From the NCBI GenBank assembly GCA_021740045.1, contig JAIPAP010000018.1:1-44806 (forward strand): 44,806 nt of DNA, read 5' to 3'. Within the stretch, counting starts at the first letter, position 1; each line of letters starts with the position of its first letter. The DNA is from Bacteroidales bacterium (GTDB lineage Bacteria > Bacteroidota > Bacteroidia > Bacteroidales > JAIPAP01). Made by a program: the position numbers and the translations under genes. The notes beneath the pieces were generated by a model. It was given only the letters and a program-made list of their open reading frames with translations. It had not been told where the DNA came from and did no database searches. Of this stretch, positions 11,042 through 20,851 are shown one piece after another.

Positions 11042-13069
11042 TTACTCCATTGAATAAATCAATTCCGCGGCATTATTCATTTTGATCAGATAACCTTCAG
11101 CCGGTTCCAGTTCGCCAATGCCGTTTACCCAATTGGGCCCGATTTTGCGGAGCATGTCACCTTCGGTGTTGCGCACAAATTCAAGGCCGTTGTTAAGGAT
11201 GTTGTCAAATGCTGTTATGGCATTGAGCGGGGTGTCGGGCAGGTAGCTCACAAATTGGTAACCTGCTTCAAGTTGGATGGGAGTTTGAGGATTGATTTGT
11301 TCCCCTTGAATAATAAGCTCATCGCCATTGTTCATTTTGAATAAATAACCTTCCACAGCGCTCCAATCGCCAATTCCATTTACCCAATCGGGGCCGATTT
11401 TGTGCAACATATCCCCATCGGTGTTTCTCACAAATTCGAGGCTTCCGTTTTCCATTTGGGTTGCCAGCAATTCCATCATATCAGGATTTACCGGTATCCG
11501 GTAGGTTGATACAAATTGATACCCGGAATTTAGCTGGATGCTTTGAGAAGCGAATGATAAATCCCTGCACAAGGTTAATGGACTACCCTGCAGATAGCGG
11601 CTTTCGGCAGGAATGGTGCCACTGTCGAGCTCATTGGGAATTCCGATGGTAGGCCAGTTATCCGTTACGGTCCAGAATTCAGGTTGCTGTTCATAAAAAT
11701 AGGTAGTATCGGTTAGGTCATCAGTTCCTGAAGGAATAATAGTACCTTTCACATTATTGCCGTATTCAAAATGGCCCTCACCGCTTAAATTATACAAACC
11801 ATGAAACCATTGGGTGTTGGTCACTTCGTTGCCCACCAGGTTTTGGTGATCGGTTTCGGTTTCGGAAGAAGTGAAAATGATACCATACAGTTCGGCACGG
11901 TTACGGAAAAAGGTATTATAGGGTCCCGATGGCCCCCAGTAATGATCGATAATAATGTTTTGTACAATGTTGCCTTCAAACAGGTTGGCAAAAGCATAAT
12001 GACCGTGCAATGAAATATCACCGCCTGCATCGCTGGGAAATTCAGGGCGGTGGGGTTCAATGGAATAATTGTAGGCAAATACATTGCCATTGGCGCCGGT
12101 TTTTACCATCATGGCATGGCGGAGGTGGCGCAGGATATTATTCTCAATGAGGCAATCGCTGCTGTGGTTATTAAGGGTAATACCATAACCCCTTTTGCCG
12201 GAGCCGTCGTAGGTGAAAGCATGATGAATGTAATTTCCGGAAAGTTCAATGTTTTTCGAGGTAACCACACCGATGTGAGATGAAACGCTCTTATAGCTTT
12301 CCACGCCAATAACCCAGCAATTCACTGCCATATTCATGGTGATGTTATCACCTGCGCCGGCTGGAACACTATCTGCCCTGTGAATTTTCATGCATTCAAT
12401 TCCAATATTCCTGGCAGGCTCAATTTTTCTGATCTCAGGGTTAAGTTCCGGTTCATAATCGATGCGCAGTGGCTGGTCGATGGTAATGGTTTGGCCATTG
12501 ATACCGGTGATCTTAACCATTTGCCCCACCACCTTTTCGGCCCAGGGAGCAGGATCGGAATCCCAGTCCCCGTTTTCCTGCCTTAGTTCGGCATAATCGC
12601 CGGTGGAAAACCCGGAAGCATTGTCAAGGGTTAGGCTGGATGATCCTTTTTCAAGCCCTCCGGTAACCGGAACGAAAGAACCACCGGCTTGTCCGGAGAT
12701 GACGATGCAATTTTGTGGCTGTTGGTTCAAATCGAAATAAATGGCTGTGGAGTCTGCTCCGGTTCCTCTTAAGATTACGTTGGATGGCAGGTTTAACGGA
12801 CTTTGTAGTAGAAAAGTTCCTTCAGGGAAATAAACAACTCCCGGATTGCCTTGCAGTGAATCGATGGCACTGATAACAGCATCCCAATCGTCCTGTTGTC
12901 CGTTTCCCGTGGCCCCAAAATCCATCACATTAAGTATTGTGGATGGATTGGGCATAGTGCCGTCATATCCCGCATTCTGCCAGTTAACCCTTACGGAATC
13001 GGGAATCACCTGGGCTAAAATGACATTAGACATCAATAATAAAGATAATATGATCGATGTTTTTTGCAT
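11042..13069 (-). CDS. Secreted right-handed parallel beta-helix (pectate lyase-3-like) protein with duplicated C-terminal module
   Basis: Signal peptide; ILNVMDFGATGNGQQDDWDAVISAIDSL start of pectate-lyase-3-type fold; HNHSSDCLIENNILRHLRHAMMVKTGANGNVFAYNYS helix rungs. Confidence 0.85.
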   Translation of the reverse strand: MQKTSIILSLLLMSNVILAQVIPDSVRVNWQNAGYDGTMPNPSTILNVMDFGATGNGQQDDWDAVISAIDSLQGNPGVVYFPEGTFLLQSPLNLPSNVILRGTGADSTAIYFDLNQQPQNCIVISGQAGGSFVPVTGGLEKGSSSLTLDNASGFSTGDYAELRQENGDWDSDPAPWAEKVVGQMVKITGINGQTITIDQPLRIDYEPELNPEIRKIEPARNIGIECMKIHRADSVPAGAGDNITMNMAVNCWVIGVESYKSVSSHIGVVTSKNIELSGNYIHHAFTYDGSGKRGYGITLNNHSSDCLIENNILRHLRHAMMVKTGANGNVFAYNYSIEPHRPEFPSDAGGDISLHGHYAFANLFEGNIVQNIIIDHYWGPSGPYNTFFRNRAELYGIIFTSSETETDHQNLVGNEVTNTQWFHGLYNLSGEGHFEYGNNVKGTIIPSGTDDLTDTTYFYEQQPEFWTVTDNWPTIGIPNELDSGTIPAESRYLQGSPLTLCRDLSFASQSIQLNSGYQFVSTYRIPVNPDMMELLATQMENGSLEFVRNTDGDMLHKIGPDWVNGIGDWSAVEGYLFKMNNGDELIIQGEQINPQTPIQLEAGYQFVSYLPDTPLNAITAFDNILNNGLEFVRNTEGDMLRKIGPNWVNGIGELEPAEGYLIKMNNAAELIYSME
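11045..11533 (-). repeat. Intragenic tandem duplication of a ~76-87 aa C-terminal module
   Basis: LNSGYQFVS...LEFVRNTDGDMLHKIGPDWVNGIGDWSAVEGYLFKMNNGDELI versus LEAGYQFVS...LEFVRNTEGDMLRKIGPNWVNGIGELEPAEGYLIKMNNAAELI. Confidence 0.93.
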
Positions 13070-13185
13070 GGTTTTATAAAGATAACCTAAAAAGGGGGTG
13101 GAATTGTTTATTTTAGGTTAAAAGATAAGCTCTCAAACAAAAAAGTAAATGAAAATTTATTTATTTTTGTGACAAACAGATAATT

Positions 13186-13452
13186 ATGCAGGCAACGTTT
13201 AAAATATCTGCTGAAGAATTGGATGATCGGTTATTGCAAAAGATCAAGAAATTGGTAGAAGGAAAACCGGTGACCATAACCATTACTACTGAAGCGGATG
13301 AAACAACCTATCTGACCGCTAACGAAGCTAATAAAAATCATTTGCTGGAAAGTATGGCAAGCGAACCGGAGGTGACTTTCAGTGCTGAGGAATTCGAAAA
13401 GCATGTTGAAGAGTTGCTTGAGCAATCAGGCAATTCAACCGATAATAAATGA
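13186..13452 (+). CDS. Antitoxin-like small protein (partner toxin apparently missing)
   Basis: MQATFKISAEELDDRLLQKIKKLVEGKPVTITI...TYLTANEANKNHLLESM; resembles the antitoxin-side proteins that precede RelE/YoeB-type toxins. Only MRNIT* follows at the overlapping ATGA. Confidence 0.55.
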   Translation: MQATFKISAEELDDRLLQKIKKLVEGKPVTITITTEADETTYLTANEANKNHLLESMASEPEVTFSAEEFEKHVEELLEQSGNSTDNK

Positions 13453-13514
13453 GAAATATAACCTGAAACTTGGAATGCCGAAAAAAAGAAATCTTTGATT
13501 TCGTATTTTTTTCG

Positions 13515-13544
13515 AGCCTGCCCGTATGAATTCGTTCAGGCGGG
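13515..13544. repeat. GC-rich inverted repeat, possible member of a dispersed intergenic palindrome family
   Basis: gcctgcccgtatgaattcgttcaggcgggc; compare 24786-24802, 44583-44599, 44730-44745. Confidence 0.5.
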
Positions 13545-13611
13545 CATCCTCGAAAATTTAGGAAAATTTTAATTTTCCAATTTTCGGGACTCAGAACTTG
13601 GAACCTCCCCG

Positions 13612-14979
13612 TCACCCAAACAACTTTCCTACCACTTCTTCAATCTTCCCAACCGGCACCAACTCAATGTTGAATTTATTTTGCTCCAGGCCTTTGAAGT
13701 TAAAGCGGGAGATGAAAATCCGTTCGAATCCCAGCTTATCGGCTTCGCTGATGCGCTGTTCAATGCGGTTTACCGAACGAATCTCTCCTGAAAGTCCTAC
13801 TTCTGCCGCAAAGCAATATTTTTGGGAAATAGGGATATCTTCACTGGATGAAAGTATGGCACTTACAATGGCCAGATCGGTAGCAGGGTCATCCACTCGC
13901 AGACCCCCGGCTATATTCAGAAAAACATCTTTAACCCCCATGCGGAAACCGCTGCGTTTTTCAAGCACGGCCAGCAGCATGTTAAGGCGGCGCGTGTCGA
14001 AACCCGTAGTAGAGCGTTGTGGTGTACCATAAGCTGCCGAACTCACCAATGCTTGTGTTTCGATAAGCATGGGGCGCATACCTTCGATGGTGGCGGCAAT
14101 GGCTACCCCGCTCATGTTTTCATCACGCTGGGAAAGCAGAATTTCAGAGGGATTGCTCACCTCGCGCAAACCGCTGTTTTGCATTTCGTAAATGCCCAAT
14201 TCGGAGGTGGAGCCAAAACGGTTTTTGGTAGCCCGGATGATTCGATACCCATAATTACGGTCACCTTCAAACTGAAGCACGGTATCCACCATGTGTTCCA
14301 GTATTTTCGGTCCGGCAAGGCTGCCTTCTTTGGTAATATGGCCTATCATAAACACCGGTACATCTGAGGCTTTGGCATAGCGCTGTAATTCTGCCGCACA
14401 TTCCCTGATCTGTGAAATGGAACCGGCCGATGAATCGATAACCGAAGTTTGCAAAGTTTGTATAGAGTCGATCACCAGTAGTTGGGGCTTTAATTGCTCG
14501 ATGTGCTGAAAAATGCTTTGGGTGTTATTTTCGGTAAGGATATAACAATCGTTGTTTTCAATCCCGATGCGTTCGGCACGCATACGTATTTGCTGGTTGC
14601 TTTCCTCACCGGTTACATAAAGTATTTTAAGGTTTTTAAGTTGAAGGGCGATTTGCAGCATCAGTGTTGATTTTCCAATGCCCGGTTCACCACCCAACAG
14701 AATCAATGAACCGGGAACCATACCGCCACCCAGAACCCGGTCGAGTTCGTTATTGAGGGTGCTTACACGGAATTCGCTGTCATAGGTGATCTCCTGCACC
14801 GGGGTGGGCCTGGCTGACGACCGGTCATGTGAGGACCGGCCCGGTACTTTTTTATCTTCCCGCTGGATCACTTCTTCAACAAAGCTGTTCCATTCGCCAC
14901 AGGAAGGACAACGTCCGAGCCATTTACTGGTTTGATAACCGCAAGACTGACAATAAAAACTGGTTTTGGTCTTTGCCAT
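13612..14979 (-). CDS. radA: DNA repair protein RadA
   Basis: CQSCGYQTSKWLGRCPSCGEWNSF zinc finger, GGEPGIGKSTL Walker A, TKNRFGSTSELGIYEM KNRFG motif. Confidence 0.98.
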   Translation of the reverse strand: MAKTKTSFYCQSCGYQTSKWLGRCPSCGEWNSFVEEVIQREDKKVPGRSSHDRSSARPTPVQEITYDSEFRVSTLNNELDRVLGGGMVPGSLILLGGEPGIGKSTLMLQIALQLKNLKILYVTGEESNQQIRMRAERIGIENNDCYILTENNTQSIFQHIEQLKPQLLVIDSIQTLQTSVIDSSAGSISQIRECAAELQRYAKASDVPVFMIGHITKEGSLAGPKILEHMVDTVLQFEGDRNYGYRIIRATKNRFGSTSELGIYEMQNSGLREVSNPSEILLSQRDENMSGVAIAATIEGMRPMLIETQALVSSAAYGTPQRSTTGFDTRRLNMLLAVLEKRSGFRMGVKDVFLNIAGGLRVDDPATDLAIVSAILSSSEDIPISQKYCFAAEVGLSGEIRSVNRIEQRISEADKLGFERIFISRFNFKGLEQNKFNIELVPVGKIEEVVGKLFG

Positions 14980-15028
14980 GATGGTGTTTTTTTCTTTTGT
15001 GGGTATAAAACTATTAAATTCGGAAATA

Positions 15029-15529
15029 TTATTCCTTTATCCTTTCCACAATCGAACTTGTGGAATAACCGGGAACGAGATCGATGATCTCCACCTTGCC
15101 GCCTTTTACGGATACCACATCGTATCCTACAACATCTTCGGCCTTGTAATCGCCGCCTTTTACTAAAATATCGGGTTGTATGTAATTGATCAGCTCATAA
15201 GGGGTGTCTTCATCAAAATAAACAATGGCATTGGTCAAACGAAGAGCCGCCAGCGTTAATGCCCTTGCATCTTCATCAATCACCGGCCGCGAATCGCCTT
15301 TTATCTTTTTCACCGAATTATCACTGTTAAGTCCAATGATAAGTACATCGCCCATATCGGCGGCTTTAGCCAGGTAATCGATATGGCCTTTGTGGAGGAT
15401 ATCGAAACAGCCGTTGGTAAATACGAGCTTATATTCCTTAAAGCGCCAGAATGCCATCAAGCGGTCAAAATCGATCTTGTTTTCCGGTAAACGGAATATT
15501 TTCCGGTTAATGTAATCAAGCTTTTGCAT
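15029..15529 (-). CDS. rfaE2: D-glycero-beta-D-manno-heptose 1-phosphate adenylyltransferase (RfaE domain II-like nucleotidyltransferase)
   Basis: VFTNGCFDILHKGHIDYLAKAADMGDVLIIGLNSDNSVKKIKG ... DILVKGGDY ... YSTSSIVERI. Confidence 0.94.
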   Translation of the reverse strand: MQKLDYINRKIFRLPENKIDFDRLMAFWRFKEYKLVFTNGCFDILHKGHIDYLAKAADMGDVLIIGLNSDNSVKKIKGDSRPVIDEDARALTLAALRLTNAIVYFDEDTPYELINYIQPDILVKGGDYKAEDVVGYDVVSVKGGKVEIIDLVPGYSTSSIVERIKE

Positions 15530-16541
15530 TGAGCGGAGTTTTTTTGGTTACGGTTAAAACTAATACAGATATTGATCCCAACAAAACAATAAACAGGTTT
15601 TGCGAGGTATGCACGATGAGTGCAAAGGAAGCCGATGCTTCGGAGGCTATCTGGTACACATCCATCAGTGTTTTAGTAACAATATAATGATAGGCACCAA
15701 TCCCTGCGGGAACCGGAGCCACCATACCGACACTTCCCAGTGTGAGAACAGTTAATCCATCAATAATTCCAAGTTGTGATGTTGCCCGAAGTGCCGGAAA
15801 TGCCAGATAAATCATTAAAAAATACATGATCCAGATGTTGAGGGTATGCAAAATAAAAGCCCATTTCTGGTCCATACGCTTGATGGTTTTTAATCCATCA
15901 ATAAGTCCAACGATAATGTTACGTACCTTTTCGTAAAAAGAAAGGTTTTTAATGCGTTCCTTATTGAGTTTGATGAAAAATAAAAACAGAAATCCCCCAA
16001 CAATAACGCCAACGATGTAGAGAATGATCAGGGTTACATTTCCGGAAACATTTGCTGATAAGGGGTTGAGCACATATTTATCAAGAAAATCGGCTAAAAA
16101 ATCCAGCTGAAAAATCACCACCAAAAAGGCGATAAGGGCAAGGGTGATAAAATCGAAAACCCTTTCGGAGATGACGGTACCAATGAGGGAATTCATCGGG
16201 ATGTTTTGTTCTCGGTTCAACACCCCGCACCGGGTAAGCTCTCCCAGCCGGGGAACGGCAAGGTTGGCAAAATATCCGATCATTACTGCCCAAAAAGTGT
16301 TGAATATCTGTGTTTTATATCCAAGGGAACGGATCATAATGTTCCATCGTGCTGCCCTGCTTATATGACTTATGGCAGCCGGCACCAACGAAGCACCAAT
16401 CCACCAATAGTTGGCGTTTTTCAGTTCGATAAACATGAGCTCAAAGTCCTGCCCCCTTAGGGCCAGCCAAAGGAGTGTTAATCCGATGCCGAGAAATAAA
16501 AGGTTTTTTAGAACATTGATTACTTTCCGCTTCAAAACCAA
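15516..16541 (-). CDS. Flippase-like / lysylphosphatidylglycerol synthase transmembrane family protein
   Basis: 341 aa polytopic; AAISHISRAARWNIMIRSLGYK, GYFANLAVPRLGELTRCGVLNR, APVPAGIGAYHYIV. Confidence 0.87.
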   Translation of the reverse strand: MVLKRKVINVLKNLLFLGIGLTLLWLALRGQDFELMFIELKNANYWWIGASLVPAAISHISRAARWNIMIRSLGYKTQIFNTFWAVMIGYFANLAVPRLGELTRCGVLNREQNIPMNSLIGTVISERVFDFITLALIAFLVVIFQLDFLADFLDKYVLNPLSANVSGNVTLIILYIVGVIVGGFLFLFFIKLNKERIKNLSFYEKVRNIIVGLIDGLKTIKRMDQKWAFILHTLNIWIMYFLMIYLAFPALRATSQLGIIDGLTVLTLGSVGMVAPVPAGIGAYHYIVTKTLMDVYQIASEASASFALIVHTSQNLFIVLLGSISVLVLTVTKKTPLNAKA

Positions 16542-16886
16542 TTAGATTTTGTTATGCTCATTTGGAAATATTACTGTGGGCTTGAATGATTTGGCTTCCT
16601 CAAAATCAAGACTGGCGTATGATGCAATAATGATCAGGTCGCCGGGATGTGCTTTACGGGCTGCGGCTCCATTCATGGAGATATCGCCACTACCACGCTC
16701 CCCTTTAATTACATAAGTAATCAAGCGTTCCCCATTGTTAATATTCAGGACCTGGACCTTTTCAAATTCTATCAGGTTGGCAGCTTCCATTAGATCTTCA
16801 TCGATGGTAATGCTGCCTATATAATTTAAATCGGCTTGTGTGACCCGCGCACGATGTATTTTCGATTTTAATACTTCTATCATCAT
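16542..16886 (-). CDS. panD: Aspartate 1-decarboxylase
   Basis: [37 protein letters not shown] with the Gly-Ser self-cleavage site; [20 protein letters not shown]. Confidence 0.97.
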   Translation of the reverse strand: MMIEVLKSKIHRARVTQADLNYIGSITIDEDLMEAANLIEFEKVQVLNINNGERLITYVIKGERGSGDISMNGAAARKAHPGDLIIIASYASLDFEEAKSFKPTVIFPNEHNKI

Positions 16887-16902
16887 AGCCTGTCTCCCTG
16901 TG

Positions 16903-17745
16903 TTAAAACAACATCATATTGTCTATTAATCGGACTTCACCCACAAAAACGGCGGCGCAAGCTACTATATTTTCACTTTCCGTCCAATCATGTATGGGTT
17001 GCAAAGTGTTAGCATCCACTATTTCGAAATACTCAACTTCCATATGACTGGTAATATTGAGTTTGCCGGTCATTTCTTTTTTCAACTCATTTATGGGTTT
17101 CTTCCCGGCATAATGCCGGGTTTCCAGCAATGCTTTGTAGATATCAGGTGCTACCTCCCGCTGCTCCCGGGTTAACCGCGCATTCCTGGAGCTCATGGCC
17201 AGGCCGTCATCTTCACGAACAATAGGGCATGGCACAATTTCCACATTCATTTGTTCTTTCCTTACCAGTTCTTTAATGATCGCCAGTTGCTGGAAGTCTT
17301 TTTGTCCGAAGTAGGCTCTGTCCGGTTCTATGATCTCAAACAATTTTCGCACCACAATGGCAACACCGTTAAAATGACCCGGACGAAAACGGCCTTCCAT
17401 CACCTTATCGAGCTGACCAAAATCATATTGTGTCGTTTCGTGCTCGGGATACATTTCCTGTTCCGGGGGCATAAAGATCATATCAACGCCGGCTTTTTCA
17501 AGCTTTTTGGTGTCGCCCACGATGTCGCGGGGGTATTTCTCCAGATCTTGTTTGTTGTTAAATTGGATGGGATTTACGAAAACACTAACGGCCACAAGAT
17601 CATTATCCTTACAGGCATAATCGACAAGGGAAAGGTGCCCTTGATGCAGAGCGCCCATGGTAGGGACAAAACCTATGGATTTACGCTGTTCTTTCGCCTG
17701 TTTTAAATACCGCTTGGTGTCGTTAATGGTTTCGAATACCTTCAT
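16903..17745 (-). CDS. panC: Pantothenate synthetase (pantoate-beta-alanine ligase)
   Basis: [51 protein letters not shown]. Confidence 0.98.
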   Translation of the reverse strand: MKVFETINDTKRYLKQAKEQRKSIGFVPTMGALHQGHLSLVDYACKDNDLVAVSVFVNPIQFNNKQDLEKYPRDIVGDTKKLEKAGVDMIFMPPEQEMYPEHETTQYDFGQLDKVMEGRFRPGHFNGVAIVVRKLFEIIEPDRAYFGQKDFQQLAIIKELVRKEQMNVEIVPCPIVREDDGLAMSSRNARLTREQREVAPDIYKALLETRHYAGKKPINELKKEMTGKLNITSHMEVEYFEIVDANTLQPIHDWTESENIVACAAVFVGEVRLIDNMMLF

Positions 17746-17747
17746 AA

Positions 17748-18236
17748 TTAATCTATCCGGTCAAGATGCTCAAACAAGTCTTCTTCCAACGATTGCTCAG
17801 GGCTTTCAATTATTCTGCCTATTTCTTTTCCCTTGCTGTATAAGATAAAAGTGGGTACATATTCAATATTGAGGGATTCGATTGAAATATCTCCGGTTTC
17901 TTTGTTGCGGTCAACACAAATCATTTCAAGGCGCTCAAACGGATAGTTGGCATGTTCGAGTATCTTGATAAATCGGGGAACTTCACGCTTACTGTCGCTG
18001 CACCATGTGCCCAGTACAATAACAATATCGGTTTGTTGGATCAGGGGATCGATTTTGGAAACCAAGTATTCATTCAAATCATAATCCGCATATTCGCGTT
18101 TAAATTCCTGGTAAAAAACACCTTCCTGCAGTTCCTGAAGTGTACACTCGCCGACCGGCATTTTCTCATCTTCACTTTGGGGAAAAGCCGATACAGCCCA
18201 TAAAATAACAGCTATGCTTATCAAGATCCGTTTCAT
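17748..18236 (-). CDS. Secreted thioredoxin-fold family protein
   Basis: Start moved to MKRILISIAVILWAVSAFPQ (signal peptide); VIVLGTWCSDSKREVPRFIKIL active-site-like region. Confidence 0.8.
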   Translation of the reverse strand: MKRILISIAVILWAVSAFPQSEDEKMPVGECTLQELQEGVFYQEFKREYADYDLNEYLVSKIDPLIQQTDIVIVLGTWCSDSKREVPRFIKILEHANYPFERLEMICVDRNKETGDISIESLNIEYVPTFILYSKGKEIGRIIESPEQSLEEDLFEHLDRID

Positions 18237-18406
18237 AATGTTTGATTTACTGATTATTACATAATGCAAACAGCCAGTGCATATAAAAGTTTACCCGGCA
18301 AATATAAACCTTTTAAAAATTCAATTACCTACTGTTCTTTAGATTAGAAGATAAATACCCAATTTTAGCCTCGTTCCGTGAACATCATTTACTTTTCAGT
18401 GTTAAT

Positions 18407-18424
18407 TTTTAAGTTTGCTTAAAA
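18407..18424. promoter_or_regulatory. Perfect 7-4-7 inverted repeat TTTTAAG-TTTG-CTTAAAA overlapping a TAAGTTTG -7-like box
   Basis: Directly read 23 bp upstream of the DtxR-type gene; a second repeat TTTAG-N5-CTAAA lies at 18431-18445 next to the start codon. Confidence 0.55.
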
Positions 18425-18446
18425 TATAATTTTAGTTTTCCTAAAT

Positions 18447-19115
18447 ATGTCTGTATCAACTGATAATTTTTTAAAAGCTGTTTATCAACTTCATAGCGAT
18501 AAGCATCAAAAAGCAGTAAGCGCCCGGCTGGTGGAACGGCTTAACGTTTCGGGTGCAGCCATTACCGATATGGCTAAGCATTTGGCGCAAAAAGGATTAA
18601 TCGAATACGAACCTTACAAGGAACTCCGGTTGACTAACAAAGGGAGAGAGAAAGCGCTGGCGGTGGTCCGAAAACACCGGTTATGGGAAACATTCCTCGT
18701 ACAGGTTTTGCAAATTCCTTGGGAAAAAGTGCACGGCGAAGCCGAACGTCTCGAGCATCAAACTTCCGATTATCTTATTGATAAAATCGATGAGTTTTTG
18801 GATTATCCGAAGCTTGATCCCCACGGTGACCCAATTCCTGATGTTAAGGGAGAGATGGATGAAACTATTAATGAGATGGTTCTCATCGCCGGAAAATCAG
18901 ATGCTGATTTTATCATTACACGGGTACAACATCATGATGAAGATTTGATGGAATTCTACAATAAACACAACATTCGACCGGGCAAGGGGCTGAGAGTGAT
19001 CAGTAAAATGGATAAGTTTGGTTTTATCTCCGTAGAAATGAATGGAAGCACAATAGCACTGCCCGAAAAGATTGCCCGTAGTCTGTATGTTAAACCCATA
19101 GCAAAAAACCCATGA
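18447..19115 (+). CDS. DtxR/MntR/IdeR-type metal-dependent transcriptional repressor
   Basis: TDNFLKAVYQLHSDKHQKAVSARLVERLNVSGAAITDMAKHLAQKGLIEYEPYKELRLTNKGREKALAVVRKHRLWETFL; HGEAERLEHQTSDYLIDKIDEFL; C-terminal FeoA/SH3-like region. Confidence 0.96.
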   Translation: MSVSTDNFLKAVYQLHSDKHQKAVSARLVERLNVSGAAITDMAKHLAQKGLIEYEPYKELRLTNKGREKALAVVRKHRLWETFLVQVLQIPWEKVHGEAERLEHQTSDYLIDKIDEFLDYPKLDPHGDPIPDVKGEMDETINEMVLIAGKSDADFIITRVQHHDEDLMEFYNKHNIRPGKGLRVISKMDKFGFISVEMNGSTIALPEKIARSLYVKPIAKNP

Positions 19116-19891
19116 AGAGCCTTAAGCACATAATATTGTTAATTGGAATTTATGCCTGTTCCGTGTCGGTTTATGCGCAGAAAGATGGCACCCCGGAAAT
19201 GGTAACCGACCGGCCTGATCAATCGGAATCTTCAATGGTTTTGCCAAAGGGCTTTTTACAGGCCGAGACAGGTTTCATTCATGAAAAAACCTCTGAACTG
19301 GTTGATAATACCAATTATCATTCAACGCTTCTGCGCTACGGATTGCTCGATAACCTGGAGCTGCGATTGGGTAATGAGTACTTAAGGTCTTCCCGTGAAC
19401 TGGCACAGGGCGACACAACCGTTCAGGGATTAACCCCACTTACCCTTGGGACGAAAATCTTTATTTCCGAAGAAAACGGAATTATCCCTGAATTAGCATT
19501 TTTGGCCGGAGTTGCATTGCCTTACATTGGCCGGGAGGAATTTACCCCCAATCATATTGCTCCGTCAATGAGAATAGCCGCTACGCATACCATAAGCGAT
19601 CTTTTCTCACTGGGATGGAATTTCGGTGGTGAATGGAGCGGTGAGAACTCGGAAACATCCGGTTTTTATTCCGGGGTGCTGGGAATTGGCGTGACTGATA
19701 AGATTGGCGCATATGTTGAGCTTTACGGCTTTTTGCCCGAAGATCATAAGCCCGATCACCGGTTTGATGCCGGCCTTACTTACCAGGTTAGAGGGAACTT
19801 GCAACTTGATCTATCCGGAGGATTGGGTGTGAATGAAATGGCGCCCGATGGGTTTTACAGCTTTGGTATCTCATATCGTATGCCAAATTAA
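19112..19891 (+). CDS. Outer-membrane beta-barrel protein (phenol-degradation meta-pathway/'transporter' type)
   Basis: Signal peptide ending VYAQ; MVTDRPDQSESSMVLPKGFLQAETGF; alternating amphipathic strands; ATGA overlap with the regulator. Confidence 0.8.
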   Translation: MKSLKHIILLIGIYACSVSVYAQKDGTPEMVTDRPDQSESSMVLPKGFLQAETGFIHEKTSELVDNTNYHSTLLRYGLLDNLELRLGNEYLRSSRELAQGDTTVQGLTPLTLGTKIFISEENGIIPELAFLAGVALPYIGREEFTPNHIAPSMRIAATHTISDLFSLGWNFGGEWSGENSETSGFYSGVLGIGVTDKIGAYVELYGFLPEDHKPDHRFDAGLTYQVRGNLQLDLSGGLGVNEMAPDGFYSFGISYRMPN

Positions 19892-19916
19892 TAATTGATA
19901 ACAAAGAAATAGAAAT

Positions 19917-20849
19917 ATGAAAACAATAAAACTATTCATGCTTGCTTTTACGGCTATTACCATCTTAAGCTCTTGTGGTTCGCAAAGGGGGGAAGAAGAG
20001 AACGGCAAGATCAACATTGTTGCAACTACAACTATTGTTGCCGATTTGATGAAAAATGTCGGGGGCAGCAAGGTTAATGTTACCGCATTAATGGGTCCTG
20101 GCGTCGATCCACACCTTTATAAAGCCAGTGAAGGCGATGTAACCCGTTTATCCCGGGCGGACATGGTCTTTTATAATGGCTTGCACCTTGAAGGAAAAAT
20201 GGTGGATGTACTCGAAAAGCTGGAACATGGCGGCAAAGAAGTAGTGGCAGTGGCTAAGGCGGTAAATGAGGACAAACTTATCGGCTCCACCGAATATGCT
20301 TCGAGCTATGATCCACATATTTGGTTTAATATCAATTTGTGGCAAAAAGCAGCAGCCTATACTGCCCAGGAACTTGGTAAAGCCTATCCGGAGCATAAAG
20401 CGGCTTTTGAAAAAAATGCCGAAACATTTAACAGGAAGTTAGATACGTTAAAACAGTTTTCCCATTCAAAAATCAATCAACTCAATCCACAGCAACGTGT
20501 TTTGGTAACCGCTCACGATGCCTTTAACTATTTTGGGCAACAATATGATTTTAAAGTGGTGGGGTTGCAGGGCATCAGTACAAGTTCCGAGGCCGGTGTG
20601 AAAGACGTTCAGAATCTGGCCGATTTCATTTATAAGCGAAAGATCGGGGCTATTTTTATTGAATCATCGGTTCCGGAACGTAATATAAAGGCCTTGCAGG
20701 AAGCGGTGAAGGCAAAAGGTTTTCATACTAAAATAGGCGGTGAATTATATTCCGATGCATTAGGCTCGCCCGGAACCGGGGAGGGAACCTATCTCGGGAT
20801 GTACAGGCATAATATTAACACCATTGTTGATGCATTAATGTTGGAATAG
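19917..20849 (+). CDS. Metal ABC transporter substrate-binding lipoprotein (TroA/ZnuA/MntA class)
   Basis: LSSCGSQR lipobox; ATTTIVADLMKNVGG, GPGVDPHLYKAS, YDPHIWFN, VTAHDAFNYF, GELYSDALG ligand regions. Confidence 0.95.
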   Translation: MKTIKLFMLAFTAITILSSCGSQRGEEENGKINIVATTTIVADLMKNVGGSKVNVTALMGPGVDPHLYKASEGDVTRLSRADMVFYNGLHLEGKMVDVLEKLEHGGKEVVAVAKAVNEDKLIGSTEYASSYDPHIWFNINLWQKAAAYTAQELGKAYPEHKAAFEKNAETFNRKLDTLKQFSHSKINQLNPQQRVLVTAHDAFNYFGQQYDFKVVGLQGISTSSEAGVKDVQNLADFIYKRKIGAIFIESSVPERNIKALQEAVKAKGFHTKIGGELYSDALGSPGTGEGTYLGMYRHNINTIVDALMLE

Positions 20850-20851
20850 AT

